From JAANXG01 sp049583715 (GTDB taxonomy: Bacteria; Pseudomonadota; Gammaproteobacteria; Arenicellales; JAANXG01), in NCBI GenBank assembly GCA_049583715.1, contig JBAUWJ010000071.1, positions 1-23,921 of the forward strand: DNA of 23,921 nucleotides, in the 5' to 3' direction. Below the pieces are notes generated by a model. It made no database searches and was not told the DNA's origin. It saw nothing but the letters and a program-made list of their open reading frames with translations. How positions within the stretch are numbered: the first letter of the stretch is position 1; each line of letters begins with the position of its first letter. This document shows positions 22,133-23,921 of this stretch, one piece after another. A program made the translations under genes and the position numbers.

Positions 22133-22870
22133 ATGAGCAACGCCTTACCCATGTCCGACGAAACCCGATCGGCGACGCTCCGCGCCCGCGGCCTGACCAA
22201 GGTCTACCACACCGGTGAGGTCGACGTGGAGGCGCTGCGCGGGGTCGACCTCGAGCTCTTCCCGCGCGAGATGGCGGTGCTGCTCGGCCCCTCCGGCAGC
22301 GGCAAGTCGACCCTGCTCAACATCCTCGGCGGACTCGACACCGCCACCACCGGCGACGTGGTCTTCCGGGACCACGCCCTGTCCACCCTGGACGAGAGCG
22401 GGCTCACGCGCTACCGGCGCGAGCACGTGGGCTTCGTCTTCCAGTTCTACAACCTGATTCCGAGCCTGACGGCGCTCGAGAACGTCACCCTGGTAACCGA
22501 GATCGCCGCCAATCCGATGAAACCCGGCGAGGCCCTCGAGATGGTGGGCCTGGGAGACCGGATGTTCCACTTCCCGGCTCAGCTCTCCGGCGGCGAGCAG
22601 CAGCGCGTCGCCATCGCCCGTGCGATTGCCAAGCGGCCCGACATCCTGCTCTGTGACGAGCCCACCGGCGCCCTGGACAGCAAGACCGGCATACTGGTGC
22701 TGGAAGCCATAGAGCACATCCACGCCGAGCTCGGCACCACCACCGCCCTCATTACCCATAACGCCGTGATCGCCGACATCGCCGACCGCGTCCTCATCTT
22801 CGGCGACGGGCGCGTCGTCGAGGAGCGGCGCAACGCACAGAAGCGCCGCTCCGCCGATCTGAGCTGGTGA
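22133..22870 (+). CDS. ABC transporter ATP-binding protein (MacB/LolD/FtsE type)
   Basis: The 245-aa ATPase has all core motifs: Walker A GPSGSGKST (52-60), Q-loop Gln104 in FVFQFYNLIP, signature LSGGEQQRVAIARA (151-164), Walker B ILLCDEPTGALD (171-182) and a switch His in LITHN. The FYNLIPSLTALENV stretch is characteristic of the MacB/LolD group, which powers mechanotransmission exporters in the inner membrane. Start at 22133 (MSNALP) or 22151 (MSDETRS); neither has a clear ribosome-binding site. The permease begins 4 bp after the stop, so they form an operon. Cargo is unknown. Confidence 0.9.
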   Translation: MSNALPMSDETRSATLRARGLTKVYHTGEVDVEALRGVDLELFPREMAVLLGPSGSGKSTLLNILGGLDTATTGDVVFRDHALSTLDESGLTRYRREHVGFVFQFYNLIPSLTALENVTLVTEIAANPMKPGEALEMVGLGDRMFHFPAQLSGGEQQRVAIARAIAKRPDILLCDEPTGALDSKTGILVLEAIEHIHAELGTTTALITHNAVIADIADRVLIFGDGRVVEERRNAQKRRSADLSW

Positions 22871-22874
22871 ACCG

Positions 22875-23921
22875 ATGACGCCCCTCAACCGAAAGCTGGC
22901 CCGGGACCTGTGGCACATCAAGGGACAGGTCCTCGCCATCGCGCTGGTGATGGCGTCCGGTGTCGCGGTGCTGGTGATGTCGTTGACCAACATCGAGGCC
23001 TTGAGCGAATCGGCGACCGCTTATTACGACCGCTACCGCTTCGCCGATGTGTTCGCCGAAGTCAAGCGCGCCCCGGAATGGATCGCCGGCCGCGCCGCGC
23101 GCATTCCCGGCGTCCAGGCCGTGGAGACGCGGGTCGTCCGGCCGGCGGTGCTGGACATCCAGGGCTTTGCCGAGCCGGTGGTCGGCAAGCTGATCTCGGT
23201 GCCGGACGACGGCGAGCCGCTGCTCAACCGGCTGGTGATCCGTTCCGGCCGGTTCCCCTCGCCCGGCTCCACCAGCGAGGTCCTGCTCTCCGAGCCTTTC
23301 GCCCAGGCCCAGCACCTCGGCATCGGCGACCGCTTCCACGCCGTGATCAACGGCAACTGGCGGGAGCTGCGGGTGGTGGGCACTGCCTTGTCGCCGGAGT
23401 ACGTCTACAGCCTCGGACCGGGCGCCCTGATGCCGGACAACAAGCGCTTCGGCATCATCTGGATGGGCCGCAAGGCGCTGGCCGCGGCCTTCGACCTCGA
23501 CGGCGCCTTCAACGACATCAGCCTGCGCACGATGCGCGGCGCCGACCAGCAGCTCGTCATCGACCGCCTGGACGAGCTGCTGGCGCCTTACGGCGGCATC
23601 GGCGCCTATGACCGCAGCGACCAGATCTCCAACTGGTTCCTGAGCAGCGAGATCCGCCAGCTCACGACCATGTCGAAGATACTGCCGACCATCTTCCTGG
23701 CGGTGGCCGCGTTCCTGACCAACATGGTGCTGGCCCGCCTGATTGCCGTGGAGCGCGCGGAGATCGGCCTCCTCAAGGCATTCGGCTACAACCGCTACGA
23801 GATCGGTTGGCACTACGTCAAGCTGACCCTGGCCATCGGCGCGATCGGCGTCGTCATCGGCGGTGTGGTCGGCTTCTGGCTGGGACGATACAACACACAG
23901 ACCTACATGGAGTTCTACCGC
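22875..23921 (+). CDS. MacB/FtsX-type ABC transporter permease, partial (runs off the right edge)
   Basis: The frame is open from the ATG at 22875 to the last base (349 codons) with no stop. A basic N-terminus (MTPLNRKLARDLWHIKGQ) leads into the first membrane helix (about residues 19-39), then a large periplasmic MacB-like core (VETRVVRPAVLDIQGFAEPV, the LRVVGTALSPEYVY region), and two further helices (about 273-294 and 313-334). The ERAEIGLLKAFGYNRYEI segment between them is the classic coupling region of FtsX-like permeases. With the ATPase it forms an exporter; the full protein and a possible periplasmic adaptor lie beyond the window. Confidence 0.9.
   Translation, partial: MTPLNRKLARDLWHIKGQVLAIALVMASGVAVLVMSLTNIEALSESATAYYDRYRFADVFAEVKRAPEWIAGRAARIPGVQAVETRVVRPAVLDIQGFAEPVVGKLISVPDDGEPLLNRLVIRSGRFPSPGSTSEVLLSEPFAQAQHLGIGDRFHAVINGNWRELRVVGTALSPEYVYSLGPGALMPDNKRFGIIWMGRKALAAAFDLDGAFNDISLRTMRGADQQLVIDRLDELLAPYGGIGAYDRSDQISNWFLSSEIRQLTTMSKILPTIFLAVAAFLTNMVLARLIAVERAEIGLLKAFGYNRYEIGWHYVKLTLAIGAIGVVIGGVVGFWLGRYNTQTYMEFYR

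Overview
This is a GC-rich, densely coding window from the chromosome of a proteobacterium, most likely a gammaproteobacterium. The best evidence for that is a close CysB relative (1831-2811), a YciA-type thioesterase, a phasin, and many short palindromic intergenic repeats. I see no rRNA, tRNA, CRISPR array, prophage or intact insertion sequence. About 19 protein genes are supported; the last runs off the right edge.

Left edge (1-2811): a non-coding repeat block (an imperfect tandem repeat with about a 293-bp period, an ERIC-like hairpin and palindromes). It is followed by two back-to-back minus-strand genes of unknown function (450-1061, 1065-1676) and by cysB.

Catabolic operon (3000-7885): transcribed divergently from cysB. 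It holds an aldehyde dehydrogenase, an M19 dipeptidase-like protein lacking the usual HxD metal motif, a 560-aa protein of no family I can name, and a DUF3726-like protein. The last three are joined by 4-bp and 1-bp overlaps. This is the best candidate here for an undescribed pathway; the CysB-type neighbour hints at sulfur or organosulfur nutrition, but the substrate is unknown.

Signalling pair (7971-9565): a compact Ser/Thr-kinase-like protein overlaps a PP2C phosphatase by 4 bp. A MITE-like element with 17-bp terminal repeats abuts the phosphatase stop codon.

Middle (9777-14154): a 310-aa orphan gene with a recognisable promoter, an overlapping thioesterase/DUF2784 pair, and divergently from these a large APC permease fused to two UspA-like domains.

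Lipid, PHA and redox section (14158-19814): a phasin with a clear sigma70 promoter and two PhaR-like palindromes, a SDR whose active-site Tyr is Phe, a YciA-like acyl-CoA thioesterase, and an 1159-aa flavoprotein fusing a GltD-like Fe-S/FAD module to a ferredoxin-reductase-like module.

Right edge (19826-23921): a minus-strand glycosyltransferase and gamma-glutamylcyclotransferase-like pair, a second repeat block carrying the same palindrome family as the left edge, and the start of a MacB/LolCDE-type ABC exporter operon.
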